NCBI RefSeq assembly: GCF_023823125.1
Contig: NZ_CP090949.1
Location: 2,442,001 to 2,506,000, forward strand
Direction of reading: 5' to 3'
Origin: Erythrobacter aurantius
GTDB taxonomy: Bacteria > Pseudomonadota > Alphaproteobacteria > Sphingomonadales > Sphingomonadaceae
Length of the DNA stretch: 64,000 bases
Below, piece by piece: positions 1 through 8,568 of the stretch (its first letter is position 1; each line of letters opens with the position of its first letter). The position numbers and the translations under genes were made by a program. Under the pieces are notes generated by a model. That model was not told the origin of the DNA, made no database searches, and was given only the letters and a program-made list of their open reading frames with translations.

Positions 1-40
1 GCGAATGCGCGGCATCAGGGGGCGGTGCTGCGGCTGTCAT
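1..40 (-). CDS. 5' end of an unidentified minus-strand gene (partial)
   Basis: Reading the minus strand, an ATG at 40-38 opens a frame (MTAAAPPPDAAHS) that runs off the window edge. A GGAGAG motif lies 1-2 bases upstream of the ATG and could be its ribosome binding site, although the spacing is very short. Only 13 codons are visible and the product cannot be named. It would be transcribed divergently from radC. Confidence 0.35.
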   Translation of the reverse strand, partial: MTAAAPPPDAAHS

Positions 41-95
41 GCTCTCCACTTGCCAGATTGCCCTGCAAAGGCAATGAAAGGTCTTTGAAGAACCA

Positions 96-857
96 GTGGT
101 GAGGCGCAGATTGCCACAGTCTGAAGACAGTTTCGATTTCGGCGATGAAAATGCGTCGCCTTCACCTCCCGTTTCGGATTCGGGCAAGCACGCTGGCATG
201 GGCCATCGCGAACGCTTGCGTCAGCGACTGCTCAAAGGCGGGGCGGAGGCGCTGGCCGATTACGAAGTGCTCGAATACCTGTTGTTCGCCGCGATCAAGC
301 AAGGCGATACCAAGCCGATTGCGAAGGCCCTGCTCAAACAATTCGGATCATTGGCCGGTGTGCTCAATGCCGATCCCGCCGCGCTCCAGCGGGTGAAAGG
401 TGTAGGCGAAACCAGCGCCGCCGCGCTCAAAAGCGTGGCTGTCGCCGCGCGCCGCATGGCACGCAGCGAAGTGATCGCGAAACCTGTGCTGGGAAGCTGG
501 CAGGCCCTGCTCGATTACTTGTCCATCGACATGGCGCATCTCACGGTCGAGCGGGTGCGGGTGCTTTATCTCGACACGCGCAACCGCCTGATCGACGATC
601 ATCACGTTGGCGACGGTTCGATTGACGAAGCCGCGATCCATCCACGCGAAGTCATCCGGAGGGCGATGGATCTGGGCGCGACCGCGCTGATCCTTGTCCA
701 CAATCACCCCAGCGGGAATCCGGAGCCGAGCCGGGCCGACATCCAGATAACGCAGCGCATCGCCGAGGCCGGCCGATTGCTGGGGGTCACAGTCCACGAT
801 CACGTGATTGTCGGGCGCGAAGGGCATGTGTCGCTGCGGGCAAAGGGGCTGATCTGA
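96..857 (+). CDS. radC: RadC family JAMM/MPN domain protein
   Basis: This 253-residue protein has the RadC architecture. A helix-hairpin-helix-like segment (KGVGETSAAAL, about residues 101-111) is followed by a JAMM metalloprotease-like domain with the signature HNHPSGNPEPSRAD (residues 202-215; His202, His204 and Asp215 are the expected zinc ligands). RadC was once linked to DNA repair, but its real role is unsettled, so no reaction is claimed. The assigned GTG start gives a low-complexity N-terminal tail of about 35 residues; the conserved part begins near MGHRERLRQRLL, so a shorter start is possible. The gene converges on the next one with a 3-base gap. Confidence 0.93.
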   Translation: MVRRRLPQSEDSFDFGDENASPSPPVSDSGKHAGMGHRERLRQRLLKGGAEALADYEVLEYLLFAAIKQGDTKPIAKALLKQFGSLAGVLNADPAALQRVKGVGETSAAALKSVAVAARRMARSEVIAKPVLGSWQALLDYLSIDMAHLTVERVRVLYLDTRNRLIDDHHVGDGSIDEAAIHPREVIRRAMDLGATALILVHNHPSGNPEPSRADIQITQRIAEAGRLLGVTVHDHVIVGREGHVSLRAKGLI

Positions 858-860
858 CCT

Positions 861-3074
861 TCAGGAACCCGTGATCAGGCGCACGCCCGAATGCTGCGCG
901 AAGAAGTTCCACGCCCAGTTGACCACCACCGTAATCCGGTTGCGCGTCCCCGTCAGGAACCCGACATGGACGAGGCCCCAAAGCCACCATGCCGATGCCC
1001 CCGACAGCCTGAAGGACCCGAAATCGGCCACCGCCGACTTGCGCCCGATTGTCGCAAGGCTGCCCTGATGCCGATAGGCAAAGGGGCCGGGACACGGCCT
1101 TCCCAGCAGTTCCGCCTCGATCACGCGGCTGACATACATCCCCGCCTGTTTCGCAGCGGGAGCAAGGCCCGGAACCGGATCGCCATTCCATGCGTGGCTG
1201 AGCGCGGTATCGCCGATTGCGAACACATCCCCGATCGGCTGACCGTCTGCGCCGATCACCCGAAGGAGGCCGTTGACCTCCACCCGGCCCGCTCGATCAG
1301 TCTGCGCGCCAAGCCACCGCGCTGCAGGAGATGCCGCCACGCCTGCCGCCCAGAGGACGGTTTCCGTCTCGATCACCGCATCCTCGCCCATCTTCACATG
1401 AGCCGAAGCGATTTCGGTAACGCGGCTGCCGGTGCGGATTTCGACTCCCAGTTCCTCCAGTGAACGGGCCGCTTCTATCGACAAGGCTTCGGCAAACGCC
1501 GGAAGGATACGCGGCCCCGACTGGACGAGGATGACGCGCGCGCTAGCAGGATCGATGACCCGGAATTCGCGCTCCACGCTTACCTTGGCAAGTTCGGCAA
1601 TCGCGCCGGCCAGCTCCACTCCGGTGGGCCCCGCTCCGACAATGACGAAGGTAAGAAGACGCCTCGCCCTTTCGGGATCGCCACAGGCTTCGGCTTCTTC
1701 GAAGGCGTTGAGGATGGATGAGCGGACGGCGACCCCGTCTTCAATCGTCTTTAGCCCCGGTGCGTGAGCGCCCCATTCATCGCGCCCGAAATAGCTGTGC
1801 GTCGCGCCGGTAGCGATGATCAGCCGGTCATATGTCACGCTGCGACCATCGCCATAGGACACGGAGCGCCCAGCCGCATCGATCGCACTCACCTCGCCCT
1901 TTACGACGCGCACATTGCCGTCGCCCTTGAAGAGACTGCGGATCGGCACCGCGATGTCGGCGGGGTTCAGCGTGGCGGTAGCGATTTGATACAGCAGCGG
2001 TTGGAACAGGTGATAATTGCGCTTGTCGATCACGGTAATCCGAACAGGCAGGCGCTTCAGGCGCGCCACTGCTGCCAGCCCGCCGAACCCCGCCCCGATC
2101 ACCACGATATGCGGCCAGTGCGCAGGGATTTCGGAATAGTCGCGATCGAACAAGATGTTCTTTTCTAGCCACGCGAGAATGGCCCGGTCCACCGAAAGCA
2201 CTCCCGCGCCCTTGGCTTCGTAGATCGCAAGGAAAAGGAAGGGGAACAGCGTCACATCGGGATGTGCGCCGGTTAACATGTAGGCCCCGATCAGAAAGAA
2301 CAGGCCATAGGAGACAATCACCGCGCCGAAACCAGTGATGAAGAACGCGGCAGTGATCAGGGCCAGCCACGTCGGAAATCCGGCGAAGATCGTGGTCGGC
2401 AGCCACGTCTGCACAGCCACGGGTAAATCGATGAGATGGGTGTGATTGAGCAGGCTGGCGGCCAGCCATATCCGCACCAGCGCCATGAACAGGGGAGCAA
2501 GCGCTTCTCTTGACCACTCGCCTGCACCGATGATCGGGCGGGCCAGCGGCAAGGCGCTGCTTTTCAGACCTGACGACAGCGCCCGATCGATCGAGAACAG
2601 CGCCGGGCCATGAAGGGCATACCATAGCAGCATGGCGGCCACGATCAGGTTGGTCGTCGTCGGAACGTAGACTGCCTGACTCAGTAGTGTGAGCGCCGCC
2701 ATTGTCAGAGCGGCAGGCCGGGTCATCAATCCGGCGATCAGCAGGACCGGCCCGACCAGTTCGATTGCGAGCCCGATGGATGCCGCCGTTGCCGGTTCCA
2801 TCCATGCGACCGGATATTCATTGGCCGCAAGAAACACCGCAGTATCCCAATCCGCCGCCTTTACGATGCCGGATCGCAGGAACCACAGCGCGATGAAGAA
2901 CCGGATCGCCAGATCGCTGAAGGGCCAGAACGTCTCGGTCCCTTCGAGGTACCATTTGGTCCACCGGCGCAAGGTCACCCTGACGAATGGCGGGTATCGT
3001 TCTTCCTGAAGTCTCGATGACGTCGCAGCCGACGCATCTGAACCCGCTCCGCTTTGCCGGGCAGAATTCGACAT
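861..3074 (-). CDS. DoxX-type membrane domain fused to type II NADH dehydrogenase-like flavoprotein
   Basis: The 737-residue product has two parts. Residues about 50-300 contain several hydrophobic segments of the DoxX kind. Residues about 322-720 form a pyridine nucleotide-disulfide oxidoreductase of the NDH-2 type, with an FAD-binding VVIGAGFGGLAA motif near 324, the family motif NYHLFQPLLYQIAT near 353, a second dinucleotide motif VIVGAGPTGVELAG near 480 and a late FAD motif VFAIGD. The C-terminus (WWLWGLVHVGFL) fits the membrane-anchoring tail of NDH-2. It probably passes electrons from NADH to quinone at the inner membrane. The ATG start is supported by an AGGAGG motif about 8 bases upstream. 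It runs convergent to radC. Confidence 0.88.
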   Translation of the reverse strand: MSNSARQSGAGSDASAATSSRLQEERYPPFVRVTLRRWTKWYLEGTETFWPFSDLAIRFFIALWFLRSGIVKAADWDTAVFLAANEYPVAWMEPATAASIGLAIELVGPVLLIAGLMTRPAALTMAALTLLSQAVYVPTTTNLIVAAMLLWYALHGPALFSIDRALSSGLKSSALPLARPIIGAGEWSREALAPLFMALVRIWLAASLLNHTHLIDLPVAVQTWLPTTIFAGFPTWLALITAAFFITGFGAVIVSYGLFFLIGAYMLTGAHPDVTLFPFLFLAIYEAKGAGVLSVDRAILAWLEKNILFDRDYSEIPAHWPHIVVIGAGFGGLAAVARLKRLPVRITVIDKRNYHLFQPLLYQIATATLNPADIAVPIRSLFKGDGNVRVVKGEVSAIDAAGRSVSYGDGRSVTYDRLIIATGATHSYFGRDEWGAHAPGLKTIEDGVAVRSSILNAFEEAEACGDPERARRLLTFVIVGAGPTGVELAGAIAELAKVSVEREFRVIDPASARVILVQSGPRILPAFAEALSIEAARSLEELGVEIRTGSRVTEIASAHVKMGEDAVIETETVLWAAGVAASPAARWLGAQTDRAGRVEVNGLLRVIGADGQPIGDVFAIGDTALSHAWNGDPVPGLAPAAKQAGMYVSRVIEAELLGRPCPGPFAYRHQGSLATIGRKSAVADFGSFRLSGASAWWLWGLVHVGFLTGTRNRITVVVNWAWNFFAQHSGVRLITGS

Positions 3075-3260
3075 ATTGCGTTCCTCCTGCCTTACCTTTC
3101 GCGACGAAGCTCCGCCGGGTTACAGCCGGTCAGAAGTCCGGGCCCGGTTCGGGAAAAGGTTGGCACTTGCACGCCCTGCCCCTTGCCAATCGGCCCTTGC
3201 GCGAATAGCCGCGCGTCAAAGCCGTCTGCCCGTTCAATTCCGCCACAAGGATCGCCAGCC

Positions 3261-4571
3261 ATGGTCCCCCGTTATGCCCGCCCCGAAATGTCCGCCCTGT
3301 GGGAGCCGGAAGCCAAATTCCGCATCTGGTTCGAGATCGAGGCGCACGCCACGCAAAAGCTTGGCGAAATGGGCGTCGTCCCGGCAAGCGCGGGCAAGGC
3401 CTTGTGGGACTGGTGGGCGACCAATCCGAAGATCGACGTCGAGGCGATCGACGCGATTGAAGCCGTTACCAAGCACGACGTGATCGCATTCCTTACGTGG
3501 GTGGCCGAGCAGGTCGGCGGCGAAGCGCGCTTCATGCATCAGGGCATGACTTCATCGGACGTGCTCGACACGACGCTGGCGGTGCAGCTGGCGCGTGCCT
3601 CGGACATTTTGCTGGCTGATCTTGACTCGCTTCTGGCGGCGATCCGCGTCCGTGCCGAAGAACACAAGTTCACCCCCACCATCGGCCGCAGCCACGGTAT
3701 TCATGCCGAACCCGTTACCTTCGGGCTGAAACTGGCGCAGGCCTATGCCGAATTTGACCGCTGCAAGCAGCGCCTGATCGCCGCGCGCGCCGAAATCGCG
3801 ACTTGCGCAGTGTCGGGTGCAGTCGGTACTTTCGCCAATATCGACCCGGAAGTGGAGGCCTATGTCGCCGAGCAACTGGGCCTGACCCCTGAGCCGGTCA
3901 GCACACAGGTGATCCCGCGCGATCGCCACGCGATGTACTTCGCCACGCTCGCGGTGATCGCGGGCAGCATTGAACGGCTGGCGGTAGAAATTCGCCACCT
4001 GCAGCGCACCGAAGTGCTTGAGGCGGAAGAATACTTCTCGCCCGGCCAAAAGGGTTCAAGCGCCATGCCGCACAAGCGCAATCCGGTGCTGACCGAAAAC
4101 CTCACCGGCCAGGCGCGCATGATCCGGGCCTATGCCATGCCCGCGCTGGAGAATGTCGCGCTGTGGCATGAGCGTGATATCTCGCACTCCTCGGTGGAGC
4201 GCTACATCGGCCCGGATGCGACCATCGCGCTCGACTTCGCGCTCGCGCGGCTGACGGGCGTCGTTGAAAAGCTGCTGGTCTACCCCGACCGGATGCAAAA
4301 GAACCTCGATGCTATGGGCGGGCTTGTCCATTCGCAGCGCGTGCTGCTGGCGCTGACGCAGGCCGGTGTCAGCCGCGAGGATGCCTACAGGCTGGTCCAG
4401 CGCAATGCGATGAAGGTGTGGGAATCCTCGGGCGCGCTGTCGCTGCTTGATCTGCTCAAGGGCGACGAGGAAGTCACCGCCGCGCTTTCCGATGCCGAGC
4501 TGGAAGAGAAATTCGACCTCGAATACCACTTCAAGCACGTCAACACGATCTTTGCGCGGGTGTTCGGCTGA
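3261..4571 (+). CDS. purB: Adenylosuccinate lyase
   Basis: This 436-residue enzyme cleaves adenylosuccinate to AMP and fumarate, and SAICAR to AICAR, in purine synthesis. The fumarate-lyase superfamily signature GSSAMPHKRNPV is present near residue 264, and the N-terminal MVPRYARPEMSALW is typical of bacterial PurB. The open frame extends upstream to 3054, but that extension has no family resemblance. The ATG at 3261 has an AAGG ribosome-binding motif about 10 bases upstream and gives the usual family length. The gene stands alone, divergent from the DoxX/NDH-2 gene. Confidence 0.96.
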   Translation: MVPRYARPEMSALWEPEAKFRIWFEIEAHATQKLGEMGVVPASAGKALWDWWATNPKIDVEAIDAIEAVTKHDVIAFLTWVAEQVGGEARFMHQGMTSSDVLDTTLAVQLARASDILLADLDSLLAAIRVRAEEHKFTPTIGRSHGIHAEPVTFGLKLAQAYAEFDRCKQRLIAARAEIATCAVSGAVGTFANIDPEVEAYVAEQLGLTPEPVSTQVIPRDRHAMYFATLAVIAGSIERLAVEIRHLQRTEVLEAEEYFSPGQKGSSAMPHKRNPVLTENLTGQARMIRAYAMPALENVALWHERDISHSSVERYIGPDATIALDFALARLTGVVEKLLVYPDRMQKNLDAMGGLVHSQRVLLALTQAGVSREDAYRLVQRNAMKVWESSGALSLLDLLKGDEEVTAALSDAELEEKFDLEYHFKHVNTIFARVFG

Positions 4572-4648
4572 CGCTGCTGGCTGGACTCGGGCGACAAAAG
4601 CCGTAGGCTTCTAGCGAAAGAGAACAGACCAAGAGGGGGTCGAAACCA

Positions 4649-5023
4649 GTGCAGATCATCCGCACCATTGTCTGGGTCCTGATCCTGTTCGGGATCATGA
4701 CCTTTTCCTTTTTCAACTGGGACACGGTGGAGGTGAACCTGTGGGAGAACCTCGTGCTGGAAACCAAGGTTCCGGTGCTGGTGATCGTCGCCTTCCTGCT
4801 CGGCATCATGCCCATGTGGCTGTACCACCGCAGCGTCAAATGGAGCCTTGGGCGCCGCATTCGCAGCCTCGAAGCCTCGATCAAATCGACGGCACTGGCG
4901 CATCGCACCGAAACGCCGTCGCCGACCGCTGCCGCGCCTGTGGACAAAGCTGCGGATGAAGCGGCAAAGCCTGAGGATATCCTTTCCCCGACACCGCCAT
5001 CGACAGGTGACAATCCCGCATGA
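4649..5023 (+). CDS. LapA-domain (DUF1049) inner-membrane protein
   Basis: A 124-residue protein with two predicted transmembrane helices (about residues 5-22 and 42-63), a short loop containing FFNWDTVEVNLW, and a cytoplasmic Ala/Pro-rich tail. This matches the LapA/DUF1049 family; in E. coli LapA works with LapB in controlling lipopolysaccharide synthesis. The GTG start is supported by a strong purine-rich site (AGAGGGGG) about 9 bases upstream. Its stop codon overlaps the start of pyrF (ATGA), so the two are translationally coupled. The same pairing of a LapA-domain protein with pyrF is common in alphaproteobacteria. The exact role here is inferred from the family. Confidence 0.82.
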   Translation: MQIIRTIVWVLILFGIMTFSFFNWDTVEVNLWENLVLETKVPVLVIVAFLLGIMPMWLYHRSVKWSLGRRIRSLEASIKSTALAHRTETPSPTAAAPVDKAADEAAKPEDILSPTPPSTGDNPA

Positions 5024-5694
5024 GCAATCCGGTCTACCTCGCGCTTGACGTTCCGCAGATCGAACCGGCCAAGGCGCTGATCGAAAAGGTCAAAGCGCAC
5101 ATCGGCGGGATCAAGCTGGGGCTGGAATTCTTCTGCGCCCACGGCGGCCATGGGGTGCACGAAATCGCGCACATGGGTCTGCCGATTTTCCTCGACCTGA
5201 AATTCCACGACATCCCTAACACCGTTGCAGGCGCTATGCAGGCGATCCACGTCTATGAACCCGCGATCGTCACCGTCCACGCGAGCGGCGGGCGCGCGAT
5301 GATGGAGGATGCCAAGGCCGCCGCCGCCGAAGGTTGCAAGGTTGTCGCCGTGACTATGCTCACTAGCCTTGATGAAACCGATCTTTCCCGCACCGGCGTA
5401 TCGGGCACGCCGCATGATCACGTCATGCGCCTTGCCGAACTGGCGCATACCGCCGGACTGGATGGCATCGTGTGTTCGGGGCAGGAAGTGAAGGAGGTGC
5501 GCCGCCAGTGGAAGGACGGGTTCTTCGTCGTCCCCGGCCTGCGCCCCGCCGGATCGCTTACCGGAGATCAGAAGCGCACTGTCACCCCGCGTCAGGCGCG
5601 CGACGATGGCGCGAGCGTGCTGGTGATCGGCCGCCCGATCAGCCGCGCCGAAGACCCCGAAGCCGCCGCCCGCGCGATCGAGGCGACGCTCTGA
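5020..5694 (+). CDS. pyrF: Orotidine 5'-phosphate decarboxylase
   Basis: This 224-residue TIM-barrel enzyme makes UMP from OMP in pyrimidine synthesis. The catalytic signature FLDLKFHDIPNTV is present, with Asp59, Lys61 and Asp64 matching the family DxKxxD tetrad. C-terminal phosphate-binding segments VVPGLRP and VIGRPIS are intact. The ATG overlaps the stop of the LapA-domain gene by four bases. The gene downstream is convergent and begins three bases after the pyrF stop. Confidence 0.96.
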   Translation: MSNPVYLALDVPQIEPAKALIEKVKAHIGGIKLGLEFFCAHGGHGVHEIAHMGLPIFLDLKFHDIPNTVAGAMQAIHVYEPAIVTVHASGGRAMMEDAKAAAAEGCKVVAVTMLTSLDETDLSRTGVSGTPHDHVMRLAELAHTAGLDGIVCSGQEVKEVRRQWKDGFFVVPGLRPAGSLTGDQKRTVTPRQARDDGASVLVIGRPISRAEDPEAAARAIEATL

Positions 5695-5697
5695 CAA

Positions 5698-6174
5698 TTA
5701 CTGCGGTGCGGCCTCCGGCTCGCCCTCGATAATACGCTCCGGCAGGGTGATCGCGTCCGTCGGCACGGCGACGAAATTGGGCGAATCGACATTCCACCCC
5801 ACCAGTCGCGTATCGTCACCGTTGCCCCGAAAGGTGAAGGTTTCGGTGCCCTCGCCTTTTTCGAAAACCGTCTTCATCGTCACCACCGTGGATGTAACGC
5901 CATTGTTGGTGTTGATGTTGAAGCCGGCGCGTTCGCTCGAGGAAACCTTGCCCATCTTGTCCGTCACCAGTGCAACAAGCTGGTTCATCTCGTCAATCGA
6001 GGTAACATCGCGAAATTCCTGTGAGGTAAGCCCGTAAAGCGTGCGCGCATCGCCTTCGTTATAGGTCGCGTGCCATTTCTCGATCTTCGTCTCTGACTGC
6101 TCTAGTTGCGCCATCGGATTGCAGGCGGAAAGCAGCGCGGCGGCAACTACGGCAAAAGCGATTCGGATAAACAT
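5698..6174 (-). CDS. Predicted lipoprotein, DUF4019-like
   Basis: The 158-residue product has a short signal sequence ending in a lipobox (ALLSAC, Cys about residue 19), so it is probably an outer-membrane or periplasmic lipoprotein. The mature part (KWHATYNEGDARTLYGLTS and a beta-rich C-terminal half) resembles DUF4019/DUF3887-type proteins, a cystatin/NTF2-like fold of unknown function. A longer in-frame extension reaches 6750 but overlaps trpF on the other strand and lacks a signal sequence. The ATG at 6174 is preferred because it gives the signal peptide and has a GGGGG motif upstream. Confidence 0.72.
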   Translation of the reverse strand: MFIRIAFAVVAAALLSACNPMAQLEQSETKIEKWHATYNEGDARTLYGLTSQEFRDVTSIDEMNQLVALVTDKMGKVSSSERAGFNINTNNGVTSTVVTMKTVFEKGEGTETFTFRGNGDDTRLVGWNVDSPNFVAVPTDAITLPERIIEGEPEAAPQ

Positions 6175-6279
6175 GGCGGACCCCCGATTTGAACGTTTCG
6201 CCCGCGTCGTTCCTGCATATTCAGCCAAAGCGCAAGCGCATCCTTTCGCCTTCGCCTTTATGCGGTTAGGGCGTTGGCC

Positions 6280-6918
6280 ATGCTGATAAAGATTTGCGGG
6301 CTTTCCACGAACGAAACCCTTGCCGCCGCGATCGACGCGGGCGCGACCCATGTGGGCCTCGTGCATTTCGAGCCGAGCCCGAGGCATGTCAGCCTTGAGG
6401 ATGCCGCACGGCTGCGGGCGCAGGTGCCGCAAGGCGTCAAGGCGGTGCTGCTGCTGGTCAATGCCAATGTCGAGACGACCGGGCGCGCCATCGATCTCGT
6501 GAAGCCTGACGTGGTGCAGTTCCACGGCAAGGAAACCCCCGAATGGATCGCCGCCGTCCGCACACGGGCCGGGGTCGAGACGTGGAAGGCGCTGGGCGTG
6601 CGCAGCGCGGATACGCTGGCCAATGCCGCCCGGTTCGAAGGCGCGGTGGACCGCCTGCTGTTCGATGCCCCGCCGCCTGAAAAGGCCACCGCCCTGCCAG
6701 GCGGCAATGGCGTGGGCTTTGACTGGAGCCTGCTGAAACATCACGCCCACCGCCTGCCCTGGGGCCTTGCCGGGGGGCTCAATCCCGCCAATGTCGCCGA
6801 TGCCATCGCTGCGACAGGCGCGCCGCTGGTTGATGCGTCATCGGGGCTTGAAAGCGCGCCGGGGATCAAGGATGTGGACTTGATCTGCGCCTTCTGCAAA
6901 GCCGCGCGCGAAGCTTGA
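6280..6918 (+). CDS. trpF: Phosphoribosylanthranilate isomerase
   Basis: This 212-residue TIM-barrel protein catalyses the Amadori rearrangement of N-(5'-phosphoribosyl)anthranilate in tryptophan synthesis. The N-terminal LIKICGLS with the catalytic Cys and the C-terminal phosphate-binding [12 protein letters not shown] and DASSGLES motifs are typical. A TTG at 6274 is also in frame, but the ATG at 6280 has an AGGG site at better spacing and starts right at the conserved sequence. It is the first gene of the trpF-trpB-(insertion)-trpA-accD-folC group. Confidence 0.95.
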   Translation: MLIKICGLSTNETLAAAIDAGATHVGLVHFEPSPRHVSLEDAARLRAQVPQGVKAVLLLVNANVETTGRAIDLVKPDVVQFHGKETPEWIAAVRTRAGVETWKALGVRSADTLANAARFEGAVDRLLFDAPPPEKATALPGGNGVGFDWSLLKHHAHRLPWGLAGGLNPANVADAIAATGAPLVDASSGLESAPGIKDVDLICAFCKAAREA

Positions 6919-6925
6919 GATTATT

Positions 6926-8143
6926 ATGACCGAAAACACCCCTAACTCCTTCCGCACCCAGCCCGACGAACGCGGGCATTTCGGCGAATTCGGCGGACGC
7001 TATGTCGCCGAAACGCTGATGCCGCTGATCCTCGATCTGGAGCGCGAATACCGCGCGGCGCAGGCCGATCCGGCCTTTGCCGCCGAATTCGACGATCTGA
7101 TGAAGCATTACGTCGGCCGCCCCTCCCCGCTCTATTTCGCGGAACGGCTGACAGAAGCTTTGGGTGGCGCGCAAATCTGGTTCAAGCGCGACGAGCTGAA
7201 CCACACCGGCGCGCACAAGATCAACAATTGCATCGGCCAGATCCTGCTGGCGAAGCGCATGGGCAAGACCCGCATCATCGCCGAAACCGGCGCAGGCCAG
7301 CACGGCGTGGCGACCGCAACCGTCTGCGCGCGCTTCGGCCTGCCTTGCGTGATCTACATGGGTGCAGAGGACGTGAAACGGCAATCGCCCAACGTCTTCC
7401 GCATGAAGCTGCTCGGCGCGGAAGTCGTCCCCGTCACCAGCGGCGGAGCGACCTTGAAGGACGCAATGAACGAGGGCTTGCGCGATTGGGTCGCGAACGT
7501 CCACGACACCTTCTACATCATCGGCACCGCCGCAGGGCCGCATCCCTATCCGGAGATGGTCCGCAATTTCCAGAGCGTGATCGGCACCGAAGCGCGCGAA
7601 CAGATGCTGGATCGCGTGGGCCGCCTGCCCGATCTGCTGGTCGCCTGCATCGGCGGCGGGTCGAACGCGCTGGGGCTGTTCCATCCCTTCCTCGACGATC
7701 CGGACGTGAAAATGCTCGGTGTCGAAGCGGCAGGATACGGCCTCGACGGCGATCAGCACGCGGCAAGCCTTCTGGGCGGTTTCCCCGGCGTGCTCCACGG
7801 CAACAAGACCTATCTGCTGCAGGACGAGGACGGCCAGATCACCGAAGGCCATTCGATCAGCGCGGGGCTGGATTATCCCGGCATCGGCCCGGAGCACGCA
7901 TGGCTCAAGGAAACGGGCCGGGTCGAATACACCGCCGTCACCGACGACGAGGCTCTGGAAGGCTTCAAGCTACTTTGCCGGACCGAGGGAATAATCCCCG
8001 CGCTGGAGCCGTCGCACGCCATCGCAGCCGTCGCCGACCGCGCCAAGCAGATGAGCAAGGACGAGATCATCCTGATGAACCTGTGCGGACGCGGGGATAA
8101 GGACATCTTCACCGTAGCGGAGAAGCTGGGAGTGGCGATGTGA
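6926..8143 (+). CDS. trpB: Tryptophan synthase beta chain
   Basis: A 405-residue PLP enzyme that condenses indole with serine. The PLP lysine lies in [10 protein letters not shown] (Lys98), the phosphate-binding loop is GGGSNALG near residue 240, and the C-terminus [12 protein letters not shown] is canonical. The gene starts 7 bases after trpF. In most relatives trpA follows directly, as the two subunits form one complex. Here 947 bases separate them, filled by a small membrane protein gene, a DUF559 cassette and a dispersed repeat. Confidence 0.97.
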   Translation: MTENTPNSFRTQPDERGHFGEFGGRYVAETLMPLILDLEREYRAAQADPAFAAEFDDLMKHYVGRPSPLYFAERLTEALGGAQIWFKRDELNHTGAHKINNCIGQILLAKRMGKTRIIAETGAGQHGVATATVCARFGLPCVIYMGAEDVKRQSPNVFRMKLLGAEVVPVTSGGATLKDAMNEGLRDWVANVHDTFYIIGTAAGPHPYPEMVRNFQSVIGTEAREQMLDRVGRLPDLLVACIGGGSNALGLFHPFLDDPDVKMLGVEAAGYGLDGDQHAASLLGGFPGVLHGNKTYLLQDEDGQITEGHSISAGLDYPGIGPEHAWLKETGRVEYTAVTDDEALEGFKLLCRTEGIIPALEPSHAIAAVADRAKQMSKDEIILMNLCGRGDKDIFTVAEKLGVAM

Positions 8144-8496
8144 GAATAGCCGGATACGTGCTGATTGGCCTTGGCTTCGCGACCGCCCTGCTTTGGAATT
8201 GGGTTGGACGCGAAAGCGTTGGGCTCATGGCTGTTTTCGGAGTATCGATGATTGCTGGACTTCTGCTGCTATCGGTGAACGCAATCGTCCGGCTCTCACG
8301 AGGTGATCTACAACTGCGTCCGATCGCTGCCCTTAAGCGCGCCCCGCTTATTTTTGTAATCATGATTGTAGTATATGCGCTGGCCGGCGTCATCTTTCCA
8401 GCAACACAAATCGATTGGACCGAGACCTTGGTGAAATGTGCGATCATTTCGTCGTTGATGGCTATCTACTTTAGCGCATATCGAAAGCCAGCATGA
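8140..8496 (+). CDS. Small four-helix membrane protein of unknown function
   Basis: A 118-residue protein with about four predicted transmembrane segments (around residues 3-20, 29-47, 68-86 and 93-112) and no motif that I recognise. The GTG start overlaps the trpB stop, so translation may be coupled. The sequence is visibly richer in A and T than trpB and trpA (for example 8335-8480), which suggests later acquisition. Its stop TGA overlaps an ATG at 8493 that begins a 15-base copy of the trpA start, so before the insertion trpA probably began there. The frame is intact, but expression and function are unproven. Confidence 0.6.
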   Translation: MRIAGYVLIGLGFATALLWNWVGRESVGLMAVFGVSMIAGLLLLSVNAIVRLSRGDLQLRPIAALKRAPLIFVIMIVVYALAGVIFPATQIDWTETLVKCAIISSLMAIYFSAYRKPA

Positions 8497-8507
8497 CCCG
8501 CCTCTCC
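8493..8507 (+). repeat. Duplicate of the first 15 bases of trpA
   Basis: ATGACCCGCCTCTCC at 8493-8507 is identical to trpA codons 1-5 at 9091-9105. It overlaps the stop of the upstream membrane-protein gene as ATGA. An imperfect further copy (TGACCCGCTGTCC, with a downstream CACCCA also shared) lies at 8962-8985, just beyond the DUF559 cassette. It looks like the old trpA start, left behind or duplicated when the 583 bases between the copies were inserted. Confidence 0.7.
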
Positions 8508-8531
8508 TATGCTCTCGTCACCCACCAAAAG

Positions 8532-8567
8532 CCCTCTCCCCTTCAGGGGAGAGGGTTGGGAGAGGGG
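8532..8567 (+). repeat. Left 36-bp inverted repeat of the DUF559 cassette
   Basis: It contains its own hairpin: a 10-bp stem CCCTCTCCCC / GGGGAGAGGG with a TTCA loop (8532-8555), followed by TTGGGAGAGGGG. Similar CCCTCTCC-type palindromes are common intergenic repeats in proteobacteria. The final AGAGGGG abuts the ATG of the nuclease gene. Confidence 0.9.
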
Positions 8568-8568
8568 G

